A stretch of 64,000 nt of DNA from Oceanococcus sp041619555 (GCA_041619555.1 JBFKDQ010000011.1:1-64000); one strand, 5' to 3'. Counted from the first letter of the stretch, positions 24,257 through 33,241 are shown. The notes: generated by a model from the sequence alone, not told the origin. Numbers and translations: made by a program.

Positions 24257-26464
24257 TCATTCCGAAAAATCCATGTCCTTCCCGCCGACGTCCTCGCTGT
24301 TGCCGGCACGGGAGACCTTGACCACCGAAGGCACTCGCCTCACCCGCCGCATGACGCGTGAGAGATGGGCCCGATCCTGCACCGTAACCAGCAGATTCAA
24401 TTCCGCAATCTCGCCCTGCTTGTCGTGAATCCGGACATGATCGATATTGCAGTTCTCTTCTGCCAGCGCGGTCGCCACACGTCCCAGCAAGCCCCGCTTG
24501 TTCTCGCCCTGAACCCGCAGTTCGACGCGATATTCACCTTGCACCTGCTCGGCCCAGACCACATCCAGCTGCCCCCCGGCCTGCGCCTTGTTGACGCTCA
24601 GGCCATTGCGGCAACTGGCCTGGTGGATCACGATGCCGCGCCCGGATCGAATCTGGCCACGGATCCGGTCACCCGGAATGGGTCGGCAGCAACCGGCAAA
24701 CTCCACCGCCAGCCCTTCGGTTCCTTCGATCGCCAGAGCCGGCTTGGTGCTGTCTTCCGCATTGCCGTCGCTGCTGAGCTGATGAGCCACCAGCGGCGCC
24801 AGGCGCCGCCCATTGCCGACACTCTCCCACAAGCGCTCGATATCGGGCTCATTCAAGGCCTTCAGAACGGCCTGGATGCGGGCATCATCCAGCTTGCGCA
24901 GGGAATGCCCCTGTTCACGCAGCGCCATCTCCAGCAGCCGCTTGCCCAGGCGACGGGATTCATCCGCCCGTTGCTGTTTGAGATGATGCAGGATCGCGCT
25001 GCGCGCCTTGCCGGTCTTGACGAAATTCAGCCAGGTGGCATTGGGTGTCTGGTGCCTGGCGGTCACGATTCTGACCTGCTGACCATTGCGCAGGACCGTC
25101 GACAGCGGCTCGAGATGGTCGTCAATCCAGGCACTGACGCAGCTGTTCCCCAGATCGGTGTGAATGGCGTAGGCAAAGTCCACCGGCGTCGAGCCTTTTG
25201 GCAGTCGGGAAATCTGGCCCTTGGGCGTGAACACGTAGACCTCGTCTGGGAACAGGTCCACGCGCACCGACTCCATGAAATCCATCGCCGAATGGGTGCG
25301 CCGGTCGACTTCCACCAGACTGCTCAGCCACTCCCGGGCCCGCTGCTCCGGCGCCTTCTGCGAACTGCGTGCGCCCAGCTTGTACAGCCAGTGGGCCGCC
25401 ACCCCCGCCTCGGCAATATGGTTCATGTCCCGGGTGCGAATCTGCACTTCGATCTTGACCCCTTTCGGCCCGATCAGGGTGGTGTGCAAGGACTGATAGC
25501 CGTTGACCTTGGGGCAGGCGATGTAGTCATTGAACTGCTCCGAAATCGGCTGGTACAGGCTGTGTACCACGCCCAGCGCCCGGTAGCAGGCATCTTCCGA
25601 ATCGACGATGACGCGGAACCCGTACAGATCCATCACGTCCAGAAAGCGCAGATGCTTCTTGCGCATCTTCTGATAGACGCTGAACAGGTGCTTGCGACGG
25701 CCAAACACCGCGGCGCCGATCCCTTCCTCGGACAGACGCCGGTTGAGGCGATCCTCGACTTCGCGCACCAGGTCCTTGCGCCGGCCGGTCACCGCATTGA
25801 CCGATTTCTTCAGCACCTTGTAGCGTTGCGGATAACGATTGGCGAAGCCCAGATCCTCGAGCTCCGTCCGCAAGGTATGAATACCCAGCCGATGCGCGAT
25901 CGGGGCATAGATATCGAGGGTCTCGCGCGCCACCCGGCGCCGTTTCTCCGGCTCCATGGTCGACAGCGTGCGCATGTTGTGCAGACGATCGGCCAGCTTG
26001 ACCAGGATGACCCGCAGATCATCCGTCATCGCCAGCATCAGCTTGCGCAAGCTTTCCGCCTGCGCCTCCTCGCGCGACTGATCGGAAGCGCGCTCCAGCT
26101 TGCTGACGCCATCGACAATATGCGCCACATCCTCACCGAAAAGCACCGCAACCTCATCCTTGGCCGCAGGCGTATCCTCGATCACATCATGCAGGATCGC
26201 CGCCACCAGACTGGTGTAGTCCATGCGCATTTCGGCAAGAATGCGCGCCACCGCCAGCGGATGAAAGATGTAGGGCTCGCCGGTTTTGCGAAACTGTCCG
26301 GCATGCATCGCCGCGCCATAATCATGGGCTTTGCGGACCTGCTGGATGTCATCGTCCGGCAGATAAGACTCCAGCAGGCTGACCAGCGCGTCGATTCCGA
26401 ACTCGCGGGTGATCCTCGAAGTCCGAAATGCCGTATTGAGTCGTCGAATGACCGGTATTTCCAT
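24257..26464 (-). CDS. spoT: Bifunctional (p)ppGpp synthetase/hydrolase SpoT
   Basis: SpoT balances the stringent-response alarmone by making and degrading (p)ppGpp. The 735-residue protein contains in order an intact HD hydrolase domain (AAILHDVIEDT, LVKLADRLHNMRTL), a synthetase domain (FLDVMDLYGFRVIVDSEDACY, KVNGYQSLHTTLIG), a TGS domain (VFTPKGQISRLPKGSTPVDFAYAIHTDLG), and a C-terminal ACT domain. The intact HD residues mark it as SpoT rather than RelA. ATG 26464 is the preferred start; a TTG 21 bp upstream sits directly at the ribosome-site-like GGAGG. Confidence 0.96.
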   Translation of the reverse strand: MEIPVIRRLNTAFRTSRITREFGIDALVSLLESYLPDDDIQQVRKAHDYGAAMHAGQFRKTGEPYIFHPLAVARILAEMRMDYTSLVAAILHDVIEDTPAAKDEVAVLFGEDVAHIVDGVSKLERASDQSREEAQAESLRKLMLAMTDDLRVILVKLADRLHNMRTLSTMEPEKRRRVARETLDIYAPIAHRLGIHTLRTELEDLGFANRYPQRYKVLKKSVNAVTGRRKDLVREVEDRLNRRLSEEGIGAAVFGRRKHLFSVYQKMRKKHLRFLDVMDLYGFRVIVDSEDACYRALGVVHSLYQPISEQFNDYIACPKVNGYQSLHTTLIGPKGVKIEVQIRTRDMNHIAEAGVAAHWLYKLGARSSQKAPEQRAREWLSSLVEVDRRTHSAMDFMESVRVDLFPDEVYVFTPKGQISRLPKGSTPVDFAYAIHTDLGNSCVSAWIDDHLEPLSTVLRNGQQVRIVTARHQTPNATWLNFVKTGKARSAILHHLKQQRADESRRLGKRLLEMALREQGHSLRKLDDARIQAVLKALNEPDIERLWESVGNGRRLAPLVAHQLSSDGNAEDSTKPALAIEGTEGLAVEFAGCCRPIPGDRIRGQIRSGRGIVIHQASCRNGLSVNKAQAGGQLDVVWAEQVQGEYRVELRVQGENKRGLLGRVATALAEENCNIDHVRIHDKQGEIAELNLLVTVQDRAHLSRVMRRVRRVPSVVKVSRAGNSEDVGGKDMDFSE

Positions 26465-26483
26465 GAGTCCGAGTATAGCCTCC

Positions 26484-26517
26484 AAAAAAAAAGCTCTGAT
26501 GCGTGAGACATCAGAGC
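26484..26517 (-). terminator. Intrinsic terminator between rpoZ and spoT
   Basis: On the minus strand a 9-bp perfect stem (GCTCTGATG/CATCAGAGC, 26493-26501 with 26509-26517) with a 7-base loop is followed by nine T residues. The T tract abuts the GGAGG in front of spoT, so this signal lies between two genes that are often co-transcribed. Confidence 0.9.
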
Positions 26518-26543
26518 CTGATTCGTGGTTCTTGCCGGCCGGC

Positions 26544-26804
26544 TTAGTCGGTGCCGATTTCGATGTTCGACAGATCGACCTTCAGGGTCGGCACTGGTGG
26601 CGGATCATCCTCGTTCAGCACTTCAAGACCGGTGAGCTCGTCCGCCACTTCACGCAGCGCCACCACGGTGGACTTGTGGGTGCCCCACGGCACTTTGGAG
26701 TTCGCGCCTCGTGCCAGCTGCCGGGCGCGCTTGGAAGCGACCAGGGTCAGATCAAACTGATTGTTGATATGTTTAAGGCAGTCTTCGACGGTGACTCGTG
26801 CCAT
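26544..26804 (-). CDS. rpoZ: DNA-directed RNA polymerase omega subunit
   Basis: The 86-residue omega subunit helps assemble RNA polymerase and is the site of ppGpp action together with beta prime. It begins MARVTVEDCLKHINNQFDLT and carries the conserved ASKRARQLARGA. The tail is acidic. It sits between gmk and spoT as in most gammaproteobacteria, and a strong terminator follows it. Confidence 0.97.
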   Translation of the reverse strand: MARVTVEDCLKHINNQFDLTLVASKRARQLARGANSKVPWGTHKSTVVALREVADELTGLEVLNEDDPPPVPTLKVDLSNIEIGTD

Positions 26805-26855
26805 TGTGCAGATATCCAGTAGAACGAACCGGCCATTGTAATGTGCCGGATCCGA

Positions 26856-27497
26856 TCACGCCAGCAATTCCGCCACCAGGGCCTCATGATCCCCCGCCTC
26901 GCAGCCGGGCAACGGCCGCCCCAGGCAAATCGCCAGCAACTGCTCCACCGCAAGCTCCAGCCGGTCATTCACCAGCACGAAATCGAACTCGTCGTGGTGG
27001 GCCATTTCCGATTGAGCCTGGGTCATGCGCGCCGCGATCACCGCCTCGTCATCCTGTCCCCGACCCTGCAGACGCAGACGCAGGGACTCGCGTGAAGGCG
27101 GCAGGATGAAGACGCTCACGCAGTGCTGCGGCAGACGCGCCTTCACCTGCCGCGCCCCCTGCCAATCGATGTCGAGGAACACGATCTCGCCCCGCGCCAG
27201 AGCCTCCTCGGTGGCGGCCAGACCGGTCCCGTAATGCCTGCCGAACACCTCGGCATGTTCGAGCATCTCACCTTGCTCGGCCATCGCCAGGAAATCCTCA
27301 GGCGCAACAAAATGATAATCGACCCCGGCGCGCTCGCCCTTGCGCGGTGCGCGGGTGGTGTAGGAAACGGAAAAACCAGCCCGTCGGCCCTGTGCCGTCA
27401 AGGCATCGATCACAGCATGGGCCAGAGTCGTCTTGCCCGCTCCGGAAGGCGCCGACAGGACGATCAATACGCCGGGGGCGCGGGGTTCAGACTTCAT
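26856..27497 (-). CDS. gmk: Guanylate kinase
   Basis: Gmk phosphorylates GMP to GDP. The 213-residue protein has the P-loop SAPSGAGKTT (15-24), the GMP-binding stretch YTTRAPRKGERAGVDYHFV, and the lid and core motifs (ILPPSRESLRLRLQGRGQDDE). Its length is normal. It is the first gene of the gmk-rpoZ-spoT-ridA-recG-ubiA minus-strand series, so guanine nucleotide supply sits beside ppGpp metabolism. Confidence 0.97.
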   Translation of the reverse strand: MKSEPRAPGVLIVLSAPSGAGKTTLAHAVIDALTAQGRRAGFSVSYTTRAPRKGERAGVDYHFVAPEDFLAMAEQGEMLEHAEVFGRHYGTGLAATEEALARGEIVFLDIDWQGARQVKARLPQHCVSVFILPPSRESLRLRLQGRGQDDEAVIAARMTQAQSEMAHHDEFDFVLVNDRLELAVEQLLAICLGRPLPGCEAGDHEALVAELLA

Positions 27498-27648
27498 GTA
27501 TGCCAGCTCTTTGATAAGTGCCGGAGAGAACTCTTCCGGCCCGGGTTGCGACCAGTTCCGGCGCCGAGTCTAGCAAACCGGCCGGAGCAGCCACGGCGCG
27601 TCTGCGACTGGCGCGATCCTCCGGCGCCGGACTGCGGCCGCGAAGCGA

Positions 27649-27663
27649 TGCCATTTCATGGCA
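27649..27663. repeat. Short perfect palindrome upstream of a small membrane ORF
   Basis: TGCCAT, three bases, ATGGCA. It lies 36 bp upstream of the GTG at 27699 and 150 bp upstream of gmk on the other strand, so it could be an operator. Nothing identifies a regulator. Confidence 0.3.
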
Positions 27664-27698
27664 CTATCCGAATCCCATCAACAGCTTGGAACCCTGCC

Positions 27699-27920
27699 GT
27701 GTCCCTGCTACAACGCTATGTCATTCGCCCAAGCCAGGGCGTTCGGGATGCCTACATGGGCATCGGCGGCCTGCTGCTGATTCTGGCCGTGATTGCATTC
27801 GCCGGCGCCGACTTCACCTTTGATGAGGAACGCCGCCGGCTGTTGCGCCCGATTGGCATGGCTCTGGGTCTGTTTGGCGCCCTGTGCTGGGGTCGCGGCT
27901 CGGTGGCGCCGCGCGACTGA
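27699..27920 (+). CDS. Hypothetical small membrane protein
   Basis: A 73-residue reading frame starts at GTG 27699. It has a basic N-terminus, one hydrophobic segment (about residues 20-38), a charged loop FDEERRRLLRP, and a second hydrophobic segment. Two helices around a basic loop are plausible for a real inner-membrane protein, and the third-codon positions are GC-rich as in the neighbours. I recognise no family, and the ribosome site (a weak GGA) is poor. Confidence 0.45.
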   Translation: MSLLQRYVIRPSQGVRDAYMGIGGLLLILAVIAFAGADFTFDEERRRLLRPIGMALGLFGALCWGRGSVAPRD

Positions 27921-27994
27921 CGGTGGCCAGCGCCCTTGACGGTTTCATGACTTCGACCTTGGTGAAATGAACGCAAGAACGGTGGGAGACCGAC

Positions 27995-28258
27995 ATGAAT
28001 GCCATCAAAATTACCGAAGTGGTTGCCAATGGAGGCTCAAGCTGTGCCTTTAAAGGCAGCGACCACACCCTGGGCATCGCCCACAGGGATGCAAGCGGCC
28101 ACTGGCTTCTGCATCTGCAGACCGGATTGGAACTGCTTTGCGAAGATTTCGACGACATGCGCTACAAGATTCTGGCTGCCCTGCCCGGGCAATCAGCATA
28201 CTTCGAGCGCCGCAGAATCCAGCCACGTGCGCGCGTGCACGCGCGCCGCTGCGCCTGA
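27995..28258 (+). CDS. Hypothetical protein (87 aa)
   Basis: The start ATG 27995 has a strong site (GGGAG, six bases upstream). The first 60 residues look like a compact alpha/beta domain (KITEVVANGGSSCAFKGSDH ... TGLELLCEDFDDMRYKILAALPGQ), followed by a very basic tail (FERRRIQPRARVHARRCA). No membrane segment and no known motif are seen. It stands alone between a small membrane ORF and the dipeptidase gene. Confidence 0.6.
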   Translation: MNAIKITEVVANGGSSCAFKGSDHTLGIAHRDASGHWLLHLQTGLELLCEDFDDMRYKILAALPGQSAYFERRRIQPRARVHARRCA

Positions 28259-28321
28259 TCCGGCACTGCCACAGCAGCCGCACGGCACCTGCGCAGCCGC
28301 CCGGCCCACAGACCCACGGCC

Positions 28322-29020
28322 ATGAACGGCGGCAAACCCTGGGCGAGCGTGCCGATTCAGGAGTGCGGCGAGCCGCTGGAGACCTTGCCTGACACCTGCT
28401 TTGCCCGCGTCAGCCCCCATCCTTATCAAAGTCTCGGCGCACCCTATGGCGACTGCGCGCCGTATCAGCTACGCCGCGGCGTGCTGCGCGCCCTCGAGAA
28501 CGCCCAAAGCGATCTGCAACAAAGTCATCCCGACTGGCGCTTCCTCATTTTTGACGCCTACCGGCCCAATGCGGTGCAGCAGTACATGGTCGACAAGACC
28601 TATCACGGCCTGCGGCAGCAATGCCCCGAACGGCCGCCGCAAGCGCTCTGGAACGAGGTCTACCGCTACTGGGCCCGGCCCAGCGACGATCCCGCCCAGC
28701 CTCCTGCGCACAGCACCGGCGCGGCCATCGACCTGAGCCTGATCGATGCTGCAGGCGGGGAAGTCGACATGGGTACGCCAATCGACGAGTTCAGCCCTCG
28801 GGCCGCGCCGGACTTCTTCGCCGCAGACCACTCCCCCCAGGCGCCGCGACAGCATCGCAACCGGCTGATTCTGCGCAAGCACCTGGCGGCGCAGGGCTTT
28901 GCTCAGCACCCGCACGAATGGTGGCACTTCAGCCTCGGCGACCAGCTCTGGGCCTGGCAGCTGCGCGCCGGTGGCCAGCCCGACTGCATGGCCCGTTACG
29001 GCCGCGCCGATCTCGTCTGA
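28322..29020 (+). CDS. D-alanyl-D-alanine dipeptidase, VanX/DdpX family
   Basis: A 232-residue zinc dipeptidase of the VanX family, which cleaves D-Ala-D-Ala. The zinc ligands H130 and D137 lie in AHSTGAAIDL, catalytic E199 and ligand H202 in HEWWHF, and the transition-state Arg in FDAYRP (residue 81). No signal peptide is evident, so it is probably cytoplasmic and involved in peptidoglycan turnover rather than glycopeptide resistance. No vanA or vanH genes are nearby. Confidence 0.9.
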   Translation: MNGGKPWASVPIQECGEPLETLPDTCFARVSPHPYQSLGAPYGDCAPYQLRRGVLRALENAQSDLQQSHPDWRFLIFDAYRPNAVQQYMVDKTYHGLRQQCPERPPQALWNEVYRYWARPSDDPAQPPAHSTGAAIDLSLIDAAGGEVDMGTPIDEFSPRAAPDFFAADHSPQAPRQHRNRLILRKHLAAQGFAQHPHEWWHFSLGDQLWAWQLRAGGQPDCMARYGRADLV

Positions 29021-29085
29021 ACTGAGCACCCCACCGGACCCCACCGAGCATTAAACTGCAGAGAATTTCCCCGGCTGAGCCCAAC

Positions 29086-29829
29086 ATGCTTGAACAAGAC
29101 ATCAATGACGACATCGTGACCCTGCGCATGGCCCATGGCAAAGCCAATGCCGCCGACATCGAGTTCCTCGCCGCGCTGGAAAACAGGTTCCTGGAACTGG
29201 CCGATGCGCGCGCGGTGATTCTCAGTTCCAGCGGCAGCATGTTCTCCGCCGGCGTCGATCTGGCCCGCATGATCGAGGGCGGACAGGCCTATGCGGCAAA
29301 ATTCATTCCCATGCTCGATCGGGTCCTGCGCGTAATGTTCGAATTTCCCGCCCCCCTGGTCACCGCGGTCAATGGCCACGCCATTGCCGGCGGCTGCATG
29401 TTCGCGCTGACCGGTGATTATCGCCTGATGGCACGCGGCAAGGGCCGCATCGGCGCGCCGGAACTCATGGTCAGCGTGCCTTTCCCCTCCGCCCCGCTGG
29501 AACTGCTGCGCTTTGCACTGCCGCCCCAGGTCCTGCAAAAGCACATCTATACCGGCGAGACGCTGCTGGCGGATGCCGCACAAAGCCAGGGCTTCGTGGA
29601 CGAGGTGACGGAAGCCGACGGCCTGATGGAGCGGGCCACAACCATGGCCCGCCATCTCGCCCGGATTCCGGCCAGAAACTTCCGGCTGAACAAGCAGATG
29701 CTGCGAGACACCACGGTGCAGCGCATGCTTGCCGGCGAGAAAGATCACAATCCGGCCATCTATGCACGCTGGGCGGAAGCCGAAACGCTCGATGGCATCA
29801 AGGCCTATATGGCCCGTCTGGCGGGCTGA
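29086..29829 (+). CDS. Enoyl-CoA hydratase/isomerase family protein
   Basis: The 247-residue crotonase-fold protein has the oxyanion-hole segments SGSMFSAGVDLARM and NGHAIAGGCMFALTGDYRLMA. The second catalytic glutamate usual for hydratases (in a GxPExxLG context) is not clearly present; the region reads GAPELMVSVPFPSAPLE. The exact reaction is therefore uncertain and an isomerase or hydrolase is possible. It lies 8 bp upstream of a glutathione transferase gene on the same strand, probably one transcript. Confidence 0.85.
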   Translation: MLEQDINDDIVTLRMAHGKANAADIEFLAALENRFLELADARAVILSSSGSMFSAGVDLARMIEGGQAYAAKFIPMLDRVLRVMFEFPAPLVTAVNGHAIAGGCMFALTGDYRLMARGKGRIGAPELMVSVPFPSAPLELLRFALPPQVLQKHIYTGETLLADAAQSQGFVDEVTEADGLMERATTMARHLARIPARNFRLNKQMLRDTTVQRMLAGEKDHNPAIYARWAEAETLDGIKAYMARLAG

Positions 29830-29837
29830 GCGCGGCC

Positions 29838-30437
29838 ATGCGCGTGTTCGGCGACGCCCGCTCCGGCAACTGCTACAAGGTCATCCTGACCTGCCGCCTT
29901 CTCGGCCTGACCCCGCACTGGGAAACCCTGGATCTGCTCGCGGGCGAGACCCGCCAGGCGGATTTCCTGGCCCTCAATCCGGCCGGCAAAGTGCCGCTGC
30001 TGCAACTCGATGATGGTCGCGTACTGACCGAATCCAACGCGATCATCCAGTACCTGGCACGGGATTCCGAACTGCTGCCGCAGGATGCCTGGCAGCAGGC
30101 GCAGGTCTTGCAGTGGCAGTTCTGGGAACAGTACAGCCATGAGCCCTATATCGCGGTGGCGCGCTTTATCCGCCGCTATCTGGGCCTGCCGGAGGAGCGC
30201 AGGGCGGAATACCGGGCCCTGCAGCCCAGTGGGCATCAGGCACTGGCCCTGATGAACGACCATCTCGAATCGCGCAGCTACTTTGTCGGCGAGCGTTTCA
30301 GCCTCGCCGACATCAGCCTGTATGCCTATACCCATGTAGCCGACGAAGGCGGCTTCTCCCTGCAGGACTACCCCCATGTGCGGTCCTGGTTGAAACGGGT
30401 CGCCGGACGGCCTGGCCATGTCCCGATGGCGGCCTGA
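29838..30437 (+). CDS. Glutathione S-transferase family protein
   Basis: The 199-residue protein has an N-terminal thioredoxin-like domain (SGNCYKVILTCRLLGL, then NPAGKVPLLQLDDGRVLTESNAIIQYLA with the conserved cis-Pro and the ES glutathione-binding pair). The C-terminal part is an all-helical domain (GERFSLADISLYAYTHVADEGG). The likely role is conjugation or reduction of electrophiles, substrate unknown. It follows the enoyl-CoA hydratase-like gene closely and converges on fabH. Confidence 0.92.
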   Translation: MRVFGDARSGNCYKVILTCRLLGLTPHWETLDLLAGETRQADFLALNPAGKVPLLQLDDGRVLTESNAIIQYLARDSELLPQDAWQQAQVLQWQFWEQYSHEPYIAVARFIRRYLGLPEERRAEYRALQPSGHQALALMNDHLESRSYFVGERFSLADISLYAYTHVADEGGFSLQDYPHVRSWLKRVAGRPGHVPMAA

Positions 30438-30460
30438 ACGCCGCCACCGGCCAGAGAAGA

Positions 30461-31420
30461 TCAGAAGCGCAGCAGCACCGCCCCCCAGGTCATGCCGCCG
30501 CCAACCCCTTCCAGCATCACCAGCTGACCCGGCTGCACCCGACCATCGCGCACCGCCGCATCCAGGGCCAGCGGCACCGAGGCGGCCGAGGTATTGCCGT
30601 GCCGGTGGACGGTCGTGACGACCCGCTCATCCGGCACACCGAGCTTGCGTGCCATGGCCTGAATGATGCGCAGGTTCGCCTGATGCGGAATGAACCAGTC
30701 CAGATCCTCGCCACGCAGGCCATTGTGCTCCAAGGCCTCCAAGGCCACCTCATGCAGCACCCGCACGGCCAGCTTGAACACCGCCTGCCCATCCATTTCC
30801 AAAAACGGATGACCGGTCATGCGCCCGCTGGACAGGCTCGCAGAGACGCGCAGAATATCTGCATGGGCGCCGTCCGCATGCAGATGCGCCGACATCACCC
30901 CGGGCCCGGTCGAACGTTCCAGCACCACCGCACCGGCGCCATCGCCGAACAGCACACAGGTTCGCCGGTCATTCCAGTCGAGAATGCGCGAGAACACCTC
31001 GGCGCCCACCACCAGGGCCCGGCGGTGCTGGCCATTTTGAATCAGGGCATTGGCCGTGGCCAGCGCGTAGATGAATCCGGTGCACACCGCCTGCACGTCG
31101 AAAGCGGCCCCTTGGCGCACGCCGAGCTTGGCCTGCAGCAAACAAGCCGTGGATGGAAACACCATATCGGGCGTCGTCGTCGCCACGATGATGAGATCGA
31201 TGTCCTCCGGCCCCAGGCTGCCGGCCGCCAGCGCGGACCGCGCGGCCTTGAGCGCCAGATCCGAGGTCATCTCACCGTCCGCGGCGACATGGCGCGCCTC
31301 GATCCCGGTCCGTGACACGATCCACTCATCCGAGGTTTCGACCGCCGTTTTCAGATCGGCATTGGTCACAACGCGCTCGGGCAGATAGCTGCCGGTGGCG
31401 ACGATTCTTGCGTGCTGCAT
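30461..31420 (-). CDS. fabH: Beta-ketoacyl-ACP synthase III (FabH)
   Basis: FabH starts fatty acid synthesis by condensing acetyl-CoA with malonyl-ACP. The 319-residue protein has the catalytic triad contexts C113 (AVCTGFIYALA), His in WFIPHQANLRI and Asn in HRHGNTSAASVPLAL. The gene is not in a fab operon here: it is monocistronic and divergent from a small unknown gene. A specialised priming role, such as branched or longer starters, therefore cannot be excluded. Confidence 0.94.
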   Translation of the reverse strand: MQHARIVATGSYLPERVVTNADLKTAVETSDEWIVSRTGIEARHVAADGEMTSDLALKAARSALAAGSLGPEDIDLIIVATTTPDMVFPSTACLLQAKLGVRQGAAFDVQAVCTGFIYALATANALIQNGQHRRALVVGAEVFSRILDWNDRRTCVLFGDGAGAVVLERSTGPGVMSAHLHADGAHADILRVSASLSSGRMTGHPFLEMDGQAVFKLAVRVLHEVALEALEHNGLRGEDLDWFIPHQANLRIIQAMARKLGVPDERVVTTVHRHGNTSAASVPLALDAAVRDGRVQPGQLVMLEGVGGGMTWGAVLLRF

Positions 31421-31494
31421 GCGCTGTCCTATTCACGTTTTCTTTGCCAGTTGAACGGGATCATAAATCAGCAGGCCCAAGGAGACCTTTAATC

Positions 31495-31896
31495 ATGCAA
31501 ATCACCGAAAGCACACTGGAAAAGGCGGTTTTTCGCCTGCTGCGCGAACACGAGCTGGAACCCCATGCCTCGATCCCTTTTCGCGAACTCCAGGGCCTGT
31601 GGGCGTACACCGGACTGCGTCAGGGCGATTTACGTGACGCGCTGCGCATCATGTTCGACAAGAATTACGTCGATTTCGAGAACAACGGCGACGGCCTCGC
31701 GGTGGTCATCACGCCGACCGGCTACCAGCATGCACAGGAAAGCGAACTGCGCCTGAGCAGCCTGCTTGCCGACGCCCGTGACAAGGTCACCCTGCGGCAG
31801 GCGGGGAAGCGCTACCATGCCCCGCCTCATGATATGCCGGGGCGCAAGCTGGAGCGCAGCGCCGACCAGCAGCAAGCCAGCTCGGTCAAGATGTAG
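31495..31896 (+). CDS. Hypothetical protein with a winged-helix-like N-terminus
   Basis: The 133-residue product starts at ATG 31495 behind AAGGAGACC. Residues 5-75 (ITESTLEKAVFRLLREHELEP ... LRQGDLRDALRIMFDKNYVDFENNGDGLAVVITPTGYQHA) look like a small winged-helix domain: alternating helices, then a beta hairpin. The C-terminal 40 residues are polar and basic. I cannot assign a family. It is divergent from fabH across 74 bp. Confidence 0.7.
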   Translation: MQITESTLEKAVFRLLREHELEPHASIPFRELQGLWAYTGLRQGDLRDALRIMFDKNYVDFENNGDGLAVVITPTGYQHAQESELRLSSLLADARDKVTLRQAGKRYHAPPHDMPGRKLERSADQQQASSVKM

Positions 31897-32067
31897 GCGA
31901 CGCAGAGGCCGAGAAGCACGGGGTTGAGAGTCGGATCCAGCGGCTTAGGGCCTGGACCGGAAGCCGTACAGCGGGCACAATGGCGGGCTGATCCACGCGT
32001 GGCGCGAGCTTGATCCGCCGCCCCCGAATCCGACACCATGCTCAAGAACCTGCTCAGGAGATTTTCC

Positions 32068-32349
32068 ATGCCCACCGCAACCGCCCGCCACATCCTGGTG
32101 GATTCCGAAGCCAAGTGCCTCGAACTCAAACAGAGCATTGCCGACGGCGCCGATTTTGCGGCCGTGGCCCAAGCCAACTCCAGCTGCCCTTCGGGCAAAT
32201 CCGGCGGCGATCTCGGCAGCTTCCGTCAGGGCATGATGGTGCCCGAATTCGACGAAGTGGTCTTCCGCGACGAACTCAATACCGTGCATGGCCCGATCAA
32301 AACCCAGTTCGGCTATCACCTGCTGGAAATCACCAGTCGCGACAGCTGA
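32068..32349 (+). CDS. ppiC: Peptidyl-prolyl cis-trans isomerase PpiC (parvulin)
   Basis: A 93-residue stand-alone parvulin, the same length as E. coli PpiC. It has ARHILVDSEAKCLELK, the CPSGKSGGDLGSFRQGMMVPEFDEVVF core, and the C-terminal TQFGYHLLEITSR. It is cytoplasmic (no signal) and assists proline isomerisation. ATG 32068 has AGGAG seven bases upstream, so a longer frame starting ten codons earlier is disfavoured. It precedes slyX by a few bases. Confidence 0.93.
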   Translation: MPTATARHILVDSEAKCLELKQSIADGADFAAVAQANSSCPSGKSGGDLGSFRQGMMVPEFDEVVFRDELNTVHGPIKTQFGYHLLEITSRDS

Positions 32350-32353
32350 AGGC

Positions 32354-32563
32354 GTGAGTGGCCTCGAAGCGCAGATCGTTGACCTGCAGACCCGGGTGGC
32401 CTATCAGGACGATACCCTGCAGCAACTCAACGACGTGATCGCCGCTCAGCAGCAGCAAATCGAACGCCTGACCCAGGCCATCCAGCGCCTATCGGAACAG
32501 ATGCGTGACTGGCGCGAACATGGCGTGGTCGGCGGCGACGACGCGCCACCGCCGCACTACTGA
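32354..32563 (+). CDS. slyX: SlyX family protein
   Basis: A 69-residue coiled-coil protein starts at GTG 32354. Heptad-like stretches (LEAQIVDLQTRVAYQDDTLQQLNDVI, then QQQQIERLTQAIQRLSEQM) and the ending DDAPPPHY are the recognised SlyX pattern. The molecular function is not established. It lies four bases after ppiC, probably co-transcribed, and converges on yceH. Confidence 0.9.
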   Translation: MSGLEAQIVDLQTRVAYQDDTLQQLNDVIAAQQQQIERLTQAIQRLSEQMRDWREHGVVGGDDAPPPHY

Positions 32564-32608
32564 GCCACCGAACCGGCGCAAGACCACCCTTGCGCAGAAG
32601 GCTGGGCC

Positions 32609-33241
32609 TCAGCCCGGATCGCGCTGCAGCAGCTCCGCCAGCTGGTTCTCCAGCTGGCGGATACGCGCCTCCAGCGCATCCAGGCGACTGCTGTCGCCAG
32701 ATCCGCGGACAGGCGCATCCGCCACCGCCGGGATCGCATCTTCGCCGCACAGCAGATGGGCGAATCGCTCTTCCTTGCGACCGGCATCACGCGACAAGGA
32801 CTTGACCAGGGGCTGCGCCCGATCGGCCAGATCCTCCAGCGCCTGACGCACCCCATCCAGATCCTCCGGCCCCTTCAGGCTGGCGGCATGGGCGCGCAGC
32901 TCGGCCAGGGTTTGCGGGCCACGCAACATCAGCGCGACCAAAACGGCCTGGGTGTGCGGCTTCAGCAGCAGTTGATGGGTGAAACGATGCCGCCATTTCG
33001 CCACCCTCGCGCCATGCTCATCGGCCGCCAGTTCGTGATCGCGCAGGTCCATCAGGGCCGCACCGACCTGCGCCTCGCTGAGCTGCATCACCGGATCGCG
33101 ACAGTTCTTCTGATTGCAGGCGGCCATCAAGGCATTCACCGTCATCGGATAATACTTCGGCGTGGTCAGGGATTTTTCGACCAGGGCCGCCAGCACGCGG
33201 GCCTGGTCCAGGCTCAGAATCAAATCATTCATCGATGGCAT
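32609..33241 (-). CDS. yceH: YceH family protein (DUF480)
   Basis: A 210-residue protein with the DUF480 signature: ARVLAALVEKSLTTPKYYPMTVNALMAACNQKNCRDPVMQLSE, VAKWRHRFTHQLLL, and ALMLRGPQTLAELRAHA. The domain is a tandem winged helix. A C-terminal coiled coil (RLDALEARIRQLENQLAELLQ) is present. Its function is unknown; it is sometimes linked to membrane or virulence phenotypes in enterics. It converges on slyX. Confidence 0.92.
   Translation of the reverse strand: MPSMNDLILSLDQARVLAALVEKSLTTPKYYPMTVNALMAACNQKNCRDPVMQLSEAQVGAALMDLRDHELAADEHGARVAKWRHRFTHQLLLKPHTQAVLVALMLRGPQTLAELRAHAASLKGPEDLDGVRQALEDLADRAQPLVKSLSRDAGRKEERFAHLLCGEDAIPAVADAPVRGSGDSSRLDALEARIRQLENQLAELLQRDPG

Noticed and set aside
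24365..26506. 713-residue open frame antisense to spoT
   Set aside because: It exactly shadows a clear spoT gene and its composition is that of reverse-complemented codons.
28322..29020. Glycopeptide resistance suggested by the VanX-like gene
   Set aside because: No vanH, vanA or two-component vanRS genes are adjacent. The isolated enzyme fits peptidoglycan recycling instead.
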